This document shows positions 10,872-23,079 of a stretch of 64,000 nt of DNA, piece by piece. Under the pieces are notes generated by a model, which searched no databases, was not told the origin of the DNA, and was given only the letters and a program-made list of their open reading frames with translations. Both the position numbers and the translations under genes were made by a program. Location of the stretch: positions 3,677,230 through 3,741,229 of the forward strand of contig NC_087079.1 in assembly GCF_026151205.1 (NCBI RefSeq), read 5' to 3'. The DNA is from Bolinopsis microptera. Lineage: Eukaryota > Ctenophora > Tentaculata > Lobata > Bolinopsidae. The stretch's first letter is position 1. The number at the start of each line of letters is the position of its first letter.

Positions 10872-11402
10872 ATTTGTGTTTAACTGAGGGTTGGGATATG
10901 GGGCAATTCAAAATGGATTCGCTGGCTGTACTAATCTTAGCCAATTCATCCGCTGTTTTCATCTCCTTCAATCAATCGTGTGTCAACAGATTAGCAGATC
11001 TCATATCCAGAAAGAGGAAGAAAAGGTACTGTGATGTAGTAAGGCTTATAAGGGCGAGGATAAGATTTGCTATGTTATTTGCTAAGAACAACTCTAATAT
11101 TGCGCTACGAGGGTACAGAGGAAACGAGGTAGACATCAAACATGAGACCCCTCTATCAGAAGTCTCGTACAACCTCATCCCTGCTCCGATGATGTGTTTT
11201 GAAAATTTGTGTGTATATATTTGATTGTAGTTCAATTGGTAGCAATGGACCATTTCTGTTACCTATGTATTGTACTATTGTGCTCTGCTAATTGCATCGC
11301 TTGATTTAATTGTATGCATATAATATTGTTTGAATGACCTTATCCAGTGGGTGCTGCTATCCATCAGATCTCAAGAGTCAAGAGTGTTAGAGTATCTGAG
11401 AT
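10872..11402 (+). repeat. Dispersed repeat, copy B
   Basis: Direct copy of 248-784 starting TTTGTGTTTAACTGAGGG, with a few substitutions and small indels. The open frame is preserved. Copy B lies 64 bp outside the right terminal repeat of the 5 kb element; copy A lies about 5 kb outside the left one. Confidence 0.8.
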
Positions 11403-11875
11403 TAATTTAGGGAGGAATGACATTCTGGAGCGGTTCTATTCTTCGTTGAGCACTAGGATATGTCTCGCTTCAATGCTGTTTATGATGTTTTCCGGTTGTA
11501 TTTGCGCCAGGAGCTTGGTAATATAACGGTCAGAAGTACGGCTACAGCATCAATGTTGGTATTGATAGATCATTCTCTACCTAGGCCGGTATGTCAAGAT
11601 CTCTGATCTATCATGCATTTTTGGATGAACCAGGAGCTGAGTAGGCTAGAGGGAAAAGGAGTGCGACAATCGGAAAATGTCGATTACGTAATCAGTAATG
11701 TCCAACATATTCGTATTTGCTGAATCCAATTTAATTGGGCTGCTGGCCGGCGCCGCGCGCGCGTCAAGAAGGGGTTAGTGCGCGCGAAAATAACAAAACT
11801 TGTATCACTATAGAAAACAAGCGTCTGACGCTAAATTATGTATTGCGGTGGTACTGGCCACTTCTCTAAATAGCA
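11403..11875. other. Non-coding stretch with a CG-rich patch
   Basis: At about 11746-11786 there is a dense run of CpG (GGCGCCGCGCGCGCG) in otherwise AT-rich DNA. I find no coding or RNA feature. Confidence 0.4.
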
Positions 11876-11877
11876 TA

Positions 11878-12938
11878 CCTTACTCGGGAATATTATAGCG
11901 GGTTAATTTATGACTGGGAAAATTAATGACCGGGAAAAATATGGCGGACTTTCCCAAAACCCGCCAAATTATCCCGGTCATGTATTTACCGGTGGCCGAC
12001 CTTTCAAGTTTTTTTTCAGAGGTCAACAAATTTTCAACCGAAATGTCTGTTTTTGTTACTTGTTAAAGAAGTTATTTCAATTTACAGTTATTGATATTAC
12101 TCAGAAATAGAAAAAAAACACGTCTATTTAAAGGAAAATAAATCTAAGCAATAAGAAGTCAAATCTTCATTAAAGCGTATTCTCATTCTCATTATCGCTG
12201 ATGTCCCCGCCATTATCATTATTGATATCCCCCTGAGCTGCTGACCGTCAAATTCGAAGTTGTATTGTTGTCTTAACAAGACTTTCATTTTGTCCGCTAA
12301 TGGGGCTACTGCTCTGAAGGTCAGCCGGAGCTTAATTTCCTGCCCACCGCGCCGCTTGGTATTGGGGAACGTCTTGGCTTTGCATCTTCTACTGCTCCAG
12401 TAATCAATCCACCGTGGACCATGAAATAGTGGCACAGTTTACTCACTTCTGGCGGGATGTGGCCACAAGTTACTGTAACGGGAAAACTCCCTCTTTCTTT
12501 AGTCTACACACTGCACACGAGAAGCAATCAATCTTTAGAGACATTATTATCATAATATATATTATATATTATTATTATTTTCGTTTTCTTCTATAACATA
12601 TAAATTGTTTTCTTCTCTACGATTCACTGATTCATGGGCAAGAGAAATGAGAATCACGGTCCACCCTGAAATCTGATTTCTATAACCAAATTGTGATTTT
12701 TATAACGAAATTATGGTAGCAACCGCCAATAAAGTTACAGCCCTCCATCCACTGCTTCAAAAGTCTTCTCTAGCACATATGAGACTTCAGGTAAAATATG
12801 ATGATCACCACCCCCTTGGAACCCCATAATCTGAGTCGGCGGGTTTTTTGTGACTGGTAAAATTTTTGACCGGGAAAAATATGGCGAAATCTTCCAAAAC
12901 CCACCACTTTATCCCGGTTATAATATTCCCGAGTAAGG
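11878..12938. mobile_element. Long member of a TA-target, CCTTACTCGGGAATATT-ended DNA element family
   Basis: The ends are inverted: CCTTACTCGGGAATATTA at 11878 and its complement TAATATTCCCGAGTAAGG ending at 12938. Both are flanked by TA, as in Tc1/mariner-like insertions. Subterminal parts (GACCGGGAAAAATATGG) are shared with the 121-bp element at 38524-38644. The 0.8 kb interior is not shared. It contains a 103-residue minus-strand open frame (12124-12435) without a domain I recognise, so it may be unrelated DNA taken up between two element ends. Confidence 0.75.
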
Positions 12939-13520
12939 TATCACTAATGTTTTTCATCGACGTCTTACTTAACTTAAGAGTCAAGCGAAAGAAACACAAA
13001 ATTACCCATAAATTAAAGGCCTTAAATGATAATACATTTCCAATTTCAGAGCAGGAAACCAATCATTTCCAAGTGTACAACTTGTATTACAAAATTCTGA
13101 GTTCGCAACAGCATTCAAAACAAATATAGAATTTAATTAACCGGTCCGAATAACATTTCATATACTTTCTACTGTTACTTTATAATCAATAACGTTTCTA
13201 GAACAGCTTCTCAATAAAAACTGGGTGACTAACATATGAAAACAAACTGAATTAGTCAATAGTTTCGCCATATTATGTATAATATCAACCTTATCGCTAT
13301 CATACATATAACATAACTCTTTAGACGTTTTCAACCTTAATATCAAAAAATAACCAATCAAACAACTTAGATAATTAACATATTTGTTTTCAATACAAAC
13401 TCAAGATTTAGTTTTAAGCTAAATCTGTGAATCGAGATTCGATTTTCTACAATTAAATGTCTATTTATTATTAATTAGAATCTTCAATTTCTATTTGAGT
13501 TTGTTAAGATCACAGTAATT

Positions 13521-16480
13521 TCATTGTCTGTTTCTTTTAGAACTATGAACTGTTTCTAAAAACTCGTCCAACAAGTTCTCAGCTTTCCGTTTCCTACTGA
13601 CGTAATATGAGGGGGCTGAAGAGTGGGGTGGTGTGGAGGGAGGAGAGGGCGACTGCTGTCTGCTGTTCTGACCTTCTCTGCTCTGTCTGTTCATCTGAAG
13701 TTCTCTGTTTGGCCTACCATTCTGTCCCTCCTGCCGAGACTGCAGCCCGCTTGGCTCCCCGTAGGTATTTCGTGGGGATGCCAGGCTAGAAGATGGACCG
13801 GAGCGGGGTGAGGCGACCCCGAGACTGGATAGCACGCAGCTTAGATCGTCACTCTCGTTATCAGATGTAAGGGGCGTGGTGGGACAGTTCTTACGTGCTA
13901 GTTGTTCTGTACAAAGAGTTTATTTTTAGGGGGGGGGGGGGGGGGGGGGGGGTATCAGATACGAGATTGTATTTGAAAAAGTGTGGAAAGAAAAAAACTG
14001 GTAAAAGAAATGCTGAACTGAACTGCAACTAGCTCGATTAAGGCCACAGGGGGGGGGGGGAAGTTTTTTGCCAGTTGGCAGACCACGTACTATCTGACGC
14101 TTGCACACCACCCTTAGCCCCCCAGAGCGCCTAGTTTGTCGTAAAATTGAGGTTAACTATTGCCTTTTTAATCAGTTAACCTCACAAATAACCAGTTCTT
14201 AACATTTTGTTGCTCTCATCACAAGTTAAACTTATCAATGGGTATCAATTGGCCATCCAATGTGAACAGAACTATTATATGTCCTTTATTTGTTGGAAAA
14301 TTGAGGAACATATTTTCTCAGAATCAGTCTTTTGACTCTCCTGAACAATTTATTTACCACCTCAAAAACCTATCTTCTCCTAGAGCTTTTATCCATTTCA
14401 CCTCAAATTTGGAACTTATGTTCCTGACATAAATTTAAAAGTTTGTTATGTAACGATTGTTGTAATTTTCCTCCTAACTCTTTTTATGAGGTTAACCATT
14501 TTAAATTTTGTAACCCGCACTCATGGTTTTAACCTCATATCTCAGCTTTGGAGCAAGATATCATAAATCGTTACATAAAAAAAACTCAAAATACCTTGAA
14601 GAACATTGTTGCCAAGTTACAAGGTTCTAAGTCATAAACTGAAAAAGAAGATAGATTTTGAACACAATTTCATTTAAAATTTTCATTTACAATAGAATTA
14701 CAGGTAAACCTCAAAATTCAACGCGCGATATCTTCAAATAGGAAACTTTGTTTTCGGTAAGGACAAAAGCATTTGAAAATTTAGATCGAGCTCTACAACA
14801 TATCTCAAAATCTCAAAATTTACCTCGGACCCCCCCCCCCCCCTGCCCTGTGGCCTTAAGGAGCTTTAAAACAAATTACTTACTCAAAAAATCAAGTCTG
14901 TTAATCTTTCTTTTCTTCCTCTTAGACCATGTTGATAAGTCTCTTCTGTAGGCAACTTTTCCGTACTGTTGACCTAGTTCAAATGCTCTCTCAACCGCGT
15001 CTACACTATCTGATAATTTTTTAAAATATTGAATTTAGTCCTAAAAGCAATCAAATATATGATTAAGAAAAGAAAATTTTGAAATGTCCGGCAGCCTGCT
15101 TTAATCTTTCAATTATTTGTAGATTCAACGTTATGTTAGAGGCAGTGTATTTATAATGTCAATCATAAACGCTAGAAAAAATGGTGGCGTGAAAAATTGT
15201 GAATGATTTTTATGGAGAAACGAGTTTTGAAATGACAAAATTTCACAATTTTTCACCATTGGAACCCCCCCTCCCTTCCGTGACGCAATAGCTAACCTTT
15301 GTAAAGCCTGGTGACAGCTATGGAACCCCCCCTCCCTTCCGTGATGCAATAGCTAACCTTTGTAAAGCCTGGTGACAGCTATAGCTAACCTTTGTAAAGC
15401 CTGGTGACAGCAATAGCTAACCTTTGTAAAGCCTGGTGACAGCTATGGCTGACTGCTGGAACTGAAACTGCAGTACGTTGCTGTTAGTAGCGCCTCTGTC
15501 TTTGCACAGCGCTGCTGTGTAGTGAGCTGTGTCCTGAAAGTTTAGCCACAGGATGTGCTGGATGTTTTCTATCTCCTGAGATGATAATTATAATTCGTTA
15601 ATTAATTATAATTAGATGATAATCATAATTGAGAGTTTTTATACTTTCAACACTACTATCCTACTATCAAATTCTTTTCGTTTGATTATTACTCAGTATT
15701 TTTTAGTTTTGTACCGTTTTGAGTCACATAGTTTTGTACGTCTTCCTAAGACTTGTTTTCCTTTCCTAGTTTGTAAGTTATTTCAAAGATTTGTGTATAT
15801 TCCAGTTGCTTTTAGAACAATTTTATCTCAGATAACGATGTTTAATAAAATGATGCAAAGAACTATTTCGAAGATCTAATCAACACCGACTTTTAATGTG
15901 TAGGAGTACAGCAACAAAATATATATATATAACAAATAATTTGAGGCTTATGACACTGAAGATGACGCCTTGCAACATGTTTGACGACAGCCTGGAAATT
16001 GATAGTTTAATCTCAGTATATAGGACAGGAACCGAGAGTGCCTATTGTCATGTATTGTCGTATATTGGCATATATTGTCAAATCTTGTCGTATATTGTCA
16101 TATTTCGTCGTTTATTGTCATGATAATGGGCACTCTCGGTTCATGTCCTATTATATACAACAAATTATCTTATTTGAAGAAAAAAAATCGTCTTATAATT
16201 AGGATCTTACTGATTGAACTACTGAAAATTAACTTATTAACTGGTTTAATTTTCATATCGTTCTTGACCAAAATTTAGATATAAATAAAGATATTCATTG
16301 TTGACAAGCAGCAGGTAGTTCAACAAAAAGATTCCCACAATTAAATCTAAAATTAAATACACAATTTGATTTAATAAAGATTGAGGGACTAACCTGTTTA
16401 GCAGTTGTACGTTCACATTCGATCTGAGCTAAGCAGTCTGATTCAGCAGGAGTTATGTAGTTGTCACGTGATCCAGACAT
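13521..16480 (-). CDS. HAPSTR1: HAPSTR1 (C16orf72/TAPR1) orthologue, four exons
   Basis: Exons on the minus strand are 16394-16480 (ATG), 15422-15533, 14884-15009 and 13521-13906. All have GT-AG boundaries and consistent phases, giving 236 residues (human 275). Exon 2 ends FQQSAIAVTRLYK, matching the conserved FQNAATAVTNLYK. Exon 3 reads ERAFELGQQYGKVAYRRDLS and STWSKRKKRKINRLDFL, matching the human block with paired Arg/Lys before RRxDLxxFL. Exon 4 is Ser/Pro-rich and disordered and ends KRKAENL...SSKRNRQ, like human KRTSA...HKRNRM. HAPSTR1 proteins act in stress signalling with the ubiquitin ligase HUWE1, mainly through HUWE1-dependent nuclear entry. The final exon is markedly GC-richer than its surroundings. 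Exon 2's donor is multiplied by a downstream tandem repeat. Confidence 0.85.
13929..13952. repeat. Poly-G tract in the last HAPSTR1 intron
   Basis: More than 20 G in a row just upstream of the exon 4 acceptor (on the minus strand a poly-C tract ending about 20 bases before the AG). It could act as part of the polypyrimidine tract. A second G run lies at 14050-14060 and a poly-C at 14830-14843. Confidence 0.8.
15266..15446. repeat. Tandem repeat duplicating the end of HAPSTR1 exon 2 with its splice donor
   Basis: The unit AGCTAACCTTTGTAAAGCCT followed by GGTGACAG(C)(T)AT occurs four times (near 15292, 15350, 15383 and 15414). The two outermost copies also carry a C-rich GGAACCCCCCCTCCC block. 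On the minus strand each unit spells the last codons of exon 2 (VTRLYK) and a G|GTTAGC donor, so four potential donors stand in a row. Confidence 0.8.
16022..16149. mobile_element. Small inverted-repeat element with internal TGTC(R)TAT minisatellite
   Basis: The ends are AGGACAGGAACCGAGAGTGC and its imperfect complement ending at 16149 (GCACTCTCGGTTCATGTCCT), flanked by TATA-type sequence. The interior is a run of about nine units of the form ATTGTCRTAT. It lies in HAPSTR1 intron 1. Confidence 0.7.
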
Positions 16481-16499
16481 ATTTTAGCTATTTTAGAAG

Positions 16500-16850
16500 A
16501 TGATGTTCAGTTGGGAACTACAAAATGAAACCGAGACTGTTTAAATGAATTATAAAGATATACCCTAAAACCTGTTTTTAGGGTAAAAGTTAGAATTAGA
16601 ATGTTTGTAGTACCGTTGATATGATATTTTCTATACATGTACTATATTTTTAAAACTTGATGAGATTCTCCGTCAACAGCTTGAAAAAATAGATAAATAA
16701 AATTTCGTTGATAACAATTATAGCTGAAAAATCTAGTTGACTCGCGATGTTAATCAAAGTTGTGATATGGTCATATTATGCATATATTGAGCCTGATTAT
16801 GAAAAGGAAGTAATCTGAATAAAGAGGAACTTTGATATGGAAACTGGAAA
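16500..16850. other. Intergenic, upstream of HAPSTR1
   Basis: AT-rich sequence between the HAPSTR1 start codon and the LINE 3' end. It presumably includes the HAPSTR1 promoter, but no TATA box or defined motif stands out. Confidence 0.4.
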
Positions 16851-16914
16851 GGTAAGTAAGTAAGTAAGTAAGTAAAGATTATGACATAACATCATCACAA
16901 GTGTCTACAAAATA

Positions 16915-19900
16915 TCATTGCACTAAATAAAGATTTATGAAACGCTTCTTTGCCACAAAAGGATGAAACCAAAGATATTCATTATGTGTCTCCTTATTGC
17001 TTAAATAACTGGGTCCTTCAATTTTCCCTAAAACTTCATTCGAAACATTCCAAAAATAAAAATCATTTACACTGTTTTTAGAAATCATTTCTTTCTTAAA
17101 TCCTTCCAATCTAACTTTAAAGCTTAAAACTGTCGAGCAGTTCTTGACATCTGAAGGGAGTTTGTTCCAGTAAGGAATGACTCGCTCCGGAAGAAAAGAA
17201 GACTGGAGATTCTTAACTTTAGTTACACTCTTATTACACCTATTGGTTGAAACTAGATTAAGACCAGATCTGCTCATTCTGAACAAACCCGATCCATATT
17301 CAGTCAAACCAATAGTTACTTTAAAAGCTTCGATAAGGTCCCCACGTATTCGCCGCTCTGCCAGCGTTGTCAAATTGAGGATATCCAGTCTGCAGCTGTA
17401 TGGAAGAGTACCCACCTCATCAATAAGACGGGTAAACCGCCTCTGGACGCTCTCCAGCTCCAAAACAGTCCCCCAACTTCCATGAGCCGCAACTGGATTC
17501 CACAATTGGACACAATACTCAAGATGAGGTCTTATCAAAGCTTTATAAATAGCTATCATTACAACCTTTTCTCTGATAACTAAGTTCCTTAAACTCCAGC
17601 AGATCATACGATTTGCTTTAGAAATACATGCTTTTATCTGTTCATTCCAAAGCAAGGAGCTATGGGTAATAACCCCCAAATCTTTTTCCTGTGCAGATAC
17701 TTCTAGTTCTACTCCATTTACAATATAATTCGAGCTAGGATTATTATTCAGATTAATATGGACTACTTTACACTTGGCAGGATTGAAGTTTAAGTGCCAA
17801 ATACTCTCCCAAATTTCGAGTTCTAAAATATCATCAGATACACTTCTATGGTTAGCTGCATTACAAACTAACTTGAGATCATCTGCAAATAATTTAGTCT
17901 TATTTTTAACATTGTCAGGTAAATCGTTTATATAAAGAATAAATAGCAAAGGACCCAATACTGACCCCTGGGGAACACCAGATAACACGTGTTTCACCTC
18001 AGACCATTGTCCTTCTACACAAACCCTCATGGTTCTGTCTGTCAGAAAGTCTTTTATAACATCTAAAACTTTTCCCTTGACCCCAAACCCCTCCAATTTA
18101 GATAGAAGTCTAAAGTGGGGGACTGTGTCAAAAGCTTTACTAAAATCAAAATACAAAAGATTGACAGGAGCACCTTCGTCTAAAATATCAAGAATATTAT
18201 CAAATGTCTCTAAGAGATTAGATAGACAAGATTTACCCTTCACAAATCCATGCTGATGCTTTGAAATTCGTTCTTCTAAAAATGTTAATAAATGTGCCCT
18301 CACCAACTTTTCATACACTTTGCACAAAATACAAGTTAATGAGACAGGTCTATAATTTAAGGGATCAGATTTAACACCCTTTTTGAACAATGCTACAACA
18401 GATGCTGTCTTCCAAATGTCAGGCAGGACTCCTGTTTCTGAACACTTAACAAATAATTTAGTTACAGCTTCAACAAACTTTTCATCGTATGCTAAGGATT
18501 TCAACAACTTTGGATGAACGCCATCCGGACCAGAACTCTTAAAAACATTAAGCTTTAAAAGCTGCTTCTTGATATCAGAACTGCTAATTTCCATATCATC
18601 AATAACCTCTTTGTTATAACTCTCATTTTGGGGAAGAGGGCCAGGTGGTTCACGCACAAACACAGAACTAAAGGCACTAGCAAGTACCTCAGCTGACTCA
18701 GATGAACTATCTGTGCGTGTACCATCTCCTCTATCTAAAGAAACAACACTTGACTTAACTTGACGTTTATTACGCAAATACGAGTAAAAAGATTTACAAT
18801 TCTGTTTTAAATTAGATGTAATCTTCTTTTCATAATTTACTTTAGCTTTAATTTCTGCCACCTCAAAAATACGCTGCTTGCTATTTGCACAGCTAAAGTT
18901 AATATCCGAAGGATTAATATCAAATTCAGCCCATGCTCTGTCCCTGTTCTTCCTCATTCTTTTAAGTGAAGTTGTACTCCATGGCAACTTGACAGGTCTG
19001 TTGTCGAGATAAACCGAAGCAGCTGGGACAGCTGCAGCAACAGACTCCAATTTACCATGTAGTTCAACCCACATATCTTGAACATTATTTGTACAACTAT
19101 AATCCCAGTCAATATTATTCATACTAAAGTTAAATAACTCTTCTGAGGAAATCTTACCCCAAATAGGCTTTAAAATCTTTTGTTTGGGACTTTTGTTAGT
19201 ATTGGGCGAAACAACCAGTTCGACTAGTATCCCAACATGATCACTTTTGCCAAGCGGAGAAACGATCTTACAACCGTTGACAAGAGCATCATTTGTATAC
19301 AAAACCTGATCAAGAAGTCTCTCCTGGAGAATATCTTTCACAAGCCGTCTTCTGGTTGTCTCGTTAGTAAAGTACCACGTCAAACCACTGTCATTAAATA
19401 AATCATTATACTTTAGTTGAATCATTAAAAACTGATTCTTACTAGAAATACCACTATTTACACTACCAGTTTCCCAAGATACATTAGGTAGGTTAAAATC
19501 TCCTATGATAATGGTTTCAAAAACATTCTTTTCACTAGATATGTTCTTGATGCAAGATAATAACATATTATTCTGTTTTAAATTCAAAGAGGTAGACCTA
19601 TAAATACAACAAATAATAATCAATCCACCAGAGGTATTGACATTAATAGCTAAAGAGTCTGGTGCTTTTAAAAATGAGCTCACTAATGAAGCATTGCAAC
19701 TGTTTTTAATATAAATAATAGAACCTCCACCTCCACTTATGTTGCTAGCGGAGTTATCGATTTTAAAATCTCTGTCTTTTCTAAACATACTAAAACCTTC
19801 AATAAAAATTTCAGCATCTAAAATATCACTATTAAAATGAGTTTCTGTAATGCAGATTACATGAATGGATTTATAAACTGATAGAATACATTTTAGTTCA

Positions 19901-19947
19901 TCAATTTTATTAAATAGTCCATTAGCATTAGTATAAAAAATATTCAT
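16915..19947 (-). CDS. CR1-like ORF2: apurinic endonuclease plus reverse transcriptase
   Basis: 1010 residues without interruption. The N-terminal third is an APE-type endonuclease: NIFYTNANGLFNKIDELK, then ICITETHF, IIIGDFNLPNVSW and SDHVG, containing the catalytic Glu, Asp/Asn and Asp-His residues. The middle is the reverse transcriptase: NYRPVSLTCI, HGFVKGKSC, YFDFSKAFDTVPH, LSGVPQGSVLGPLLFILYIN and the FADD active site. The C-terminal region carries the usual RLIDEVGTLPYSCRLDIL and VIPYWNKLPSDV blocks. It nicks target DNA and copies the element RNA in place. The frame is open about 40 bases upstream of the ATG used here and overlaps the end of ORF1, so the true start could be further upstream. 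Confidence 0.95.
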   Translation of the reverse strand: MNIFYTNANGLFNKIDELKCILSVYKSIHVICITETHFNSDILDAEIFIEGFSMFRKDRDFKIDNSASNISGGGGSIIYIKNSCNASLVSSFLKAPDSLAINVNTSGGLIIICCIYRSTSLNLKQNNMLLSCIKNISSEKNVFETIIIGDFNLPNVSWETGSVNSGISSKNQFLMIQLKYNDLFNDSGLTWYFTNETTRRRLVKDILQERLLDQVLYTNDALVNGCKIVSPLGKSDHVGILVELVVSPNTNKSPKQKILKPIWGKISSEELFNFSMNNIDWDYSCTNNVQDMWVELHGKLESVAAAVPAASVYLDNRPVKLPWSTTSLKRMRKNRDRAWAEFDINPSDINFSCANSKQRIFEVAEIKAKVNYEKKITSNLKQNCKSFYSYLRNKRQVKSSVVSLDRGDGTRTDSSSESAEVLASAFSSVFVREPPGPLPQNESYNKEVIDDMEISSSDIKKQLLKLNVFKSSGPDGVHPKLLKSLAYDEKFVEAVTKLFVKCSETGVLPDIWKTASVVALFKKGVKSDPLNYRPVSLTCILCKVYEKLVRAHLLTFLEERISKHQHGFVKGKSCLSNLLETFDNILDILDEGAPVNLLYFDFSKAFDTVPHFRLLSKLEGFGVKGKVLDVIKDFLTDRTMRVCVEGQWSEVKHVLSGVPQGSVLGPLLFILYINDLPDNVKNKTKLFADDLKLVCNAANHRSVSDDILELEIWESIWHLNFNPAKCKVVHINLNNNPSSNYIVNGVELEVSAQEKDLGVITHSSLLWNEQIKACISKANRMICWSLRNLVIREKVVMIAIYKALIRPHLEYCVQLWNPVAAHGSWGTVLELESVQRRFTRLIDEVGTLPYSCRLDILNLTTLAERRIRGDLIEAFKVTIGLTEYGSGLFRMSRSGLNLVSTNRCNKSVTKVKNLQSSFLPERVIPYWNKLPSDVKNCSTVLSFKVRLEGFKKEMISKNSVNDFYFWNVSNEVLGKIEGPSYLSNKETHNEYLWFHPFVAKKRFINLYLVQ

Positions 19948-19976
19948 GGGCTGACTACATTCTTTATCACTGCTAT

Positions 19977-20948
19977 TTACTTCTTCTCCACCTTTTTCTC
20001 TGTCTTTTCCTTCTCTGCTTCTTCCCGCCTCTTCTTCCTCTCTTCTCTGGCTAAAAAACGGATCTCTCGGTCTGCTCTGCAGAGATCCAGATTTATCCAG
20101 TATGATGACTCTTTCCAGCCCTTGCCATGGTTGGAATAATAGTTAACTGACTACTCGTCAGCTGTCTGGATGATCAATGGTCGACAGGAGTCTGGCTTAC
20201 CTGGATCCACTTTACCTGCACGATGGCAACTGATAAAGTCACTTTTTTCAATCTTTAGTGTCTCCTTGCAGAACTTTGAGTCCTCTTCCTGGCGTAACTT
20301 GGAGTTAGCTTTCTTGCTCTCTGGTACATTCAAAACACACAGATTGAGCTTCCTTAAATTTCGCTCATATGCATCAGTGTGCATCTTTGTCTGAACTTTA
20401 CTGACAACACTTTGTGAAGCTTGCTGTAGGCTCATTTCTTCCATAACTTTCTTCTGACTATTTGCAGTAACATCAGCGAAGGACTGGAAAGCCTGGTTCA
20501 CTATCTTTGATATTTCTTTAGGTTTTTCAGACTCAAAGTTAGTTGGAATGTTCTCGTTCACTGCGTTTTCAACAACCCCTCTGATACAAGGTGTAAGAGC
20601 CTCAAGTTCCGGCCTAATAACATTCCGTAGTATTTTTGTTTCTTCATTATCAGGGTTCGAGGTCTGAGTCCTTTTGCTTTTTATGTAAGGTGATATAAAA
20701 CAATTCTGACAACGCCAGTTAGACAGATGGTCGCCTTCTTCTTGTGTCAGACCTGTCAGTCCAACACAGCAATAATGCCAGTACATATCACAGGTTGCAC
20801 AAGCTAATGAAAACTCCTCTGCGATATACCTTCTGCATTCATAACTACGGTCTCCTTCATCTTCAGTTACATCCGTTTCTGCTGTAGCACCAGTTTTCTC
20901 TGGACTTTTCTTGACATTTCGTTTTCGTGCCGTTTCTCCTCGTGTCAT
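19977..20948 (-). pseudogene. CR1-like ORF1 with PHD-type zinc finger and one premature stop
   Basis: The frame opens at 20948 (MTRGETARKRNVKK) and runs to a TAG at 20151-20153, giving 265 residues. Beyond that stop the same frame continues, open, to TAA at 19977-19979. The continuation reads VNYYSNHGKGWKESSYWINL and then a Lys/Glu/Arg-rich end, which is the normal C-terminus of such ORF1 proteins. Residues about 36-83 hold a PHD-like Cys/His array (C...C..C..YWHYCCVG...WRCQNC). A coiled-coil-like middle precedes an RNA-binding type domain (LCVLNVPESKK...FISCHRAGK). ORF1 proteins of this type bind element RNA. One nonsense change at codon 266 is the only defect seen. Confidence 0.8.
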
Positions 20949-20960
20949 ACCTCAAATTAT

Positions 20961-21537
20961 TTGTTATATAGTAGTGTGATAGTAGGTTCTCTGGATTTCT
21001 GATGATACAGTGTAGGCGACATGGAGACATTTGAGCAATCTTCTAACAAAGATGTAAACAAGAACTGACATAAAATAAAAACAAGTTGTTTTTATTATAC
21101 ACGTGTATTTGTTCAAAATGATTACGGTAATTAATATTCCCAACAAAAATGTGACAGTTTTAGTTTTAAATGAATAAAAACTCAATAATACACATTTTGA
21201 ATACTTAAAGTTAAATCAGGTACGTGTACAATCGTACTAAACTTTAGATAAGTTGAATATCAAATAAAACACGACAGTGCAATTTCCATAATATATATGT
21301 CGTCAATTATAATCAAATGTGTAATTCCCTGATATTGTCAAAAGAACATGCTCATTATTCAACAACTACACTGAAACCTCAAAGAGTCTGTTAGTTGTGA
21401 GTCCTCTTGAACAGTTGAAAACTGAAAAGTTTAATCAAAGGGAACATCCTTGATCCTCGATATAAATTTGGGAAAACTGCATATGTCTGATTTAAGATTT
21501 TAATATGTTCGGATACGTTGGTGTTTGACAATGTTAC
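20961..21537. other. Intergenic between the LINE and the zinc-finger array
   Basis: From about 21340 it shows the shared 3' flank of the zinc-finger genes (GAACATGCTCATTATTCAAC). No gene is seen. Confidence 0.5.
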
Positions 21538-22850
<1,313 letters not shown>

Positions 22851-23079
22851 TATTGAAATCTTTAAAACTCCCCACTAAAAAGTGAAAACTGAAATCTTAC
22901 CTGACAACACAGATTATAATAGTACCATTTTAACTCTCGTGCAAGTTTACTCCTCTACTGCACTGATTTTTATTGAACTTCCAATGTTCCAAGAACTGTC
23001 CGGAAGATAAATCAGTCAAAAGCAAATGCCTAAATAGCTAAATTACAAACCTCATCCACGCCCCCGAATCAATTGTAGC

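Larger units (their letters stand above)
16851..20960 (-). mobile_element. Nearly full-length CR1-like non-LTR retrotransposon
   Basis: Minus-strand order is ORF1 with a PHD-type finger, ORF2 with endonuclease and reverse transcriptase, then a short 3' tail ending in a (CTTA)n microsatellite (plus-strand GTAAGTAAGTAAG at 16852-16876). A simple-repeat 3' end instead of poly-A and a PHD-like ORF1 are typical of the CR1 group. The 5' UTR boundary cannot be placed; sequence above 20960 looks like ordinary flank. ORF2 is uninterrupted and ORF1 has a single stop, so the insertion is young. Confidence 0.85.

Noticed and set aside
10684..11253. Minus-strand frames opposite the dispersed repeat copies
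   Set aside because: Composition follows the repeat on the other strand; no domain, and the plus-strand frame has the more plausible basic tail.
12124..12435. A 103-residue protein inside the TA-target element as its transposase
   Set aside because: No DD(E/D) pattern, helix-turn-helix or length typical of Tc1/mariner enzymes.
13607..13811. Plus-strand frames opposite HAPSTR1 exon 4
   Set aside because: They are complements of the GC-rich Ser/Pro-coding exon, whose minus-strand frame, splice site and C-terminus match the HAPSTR1 family.
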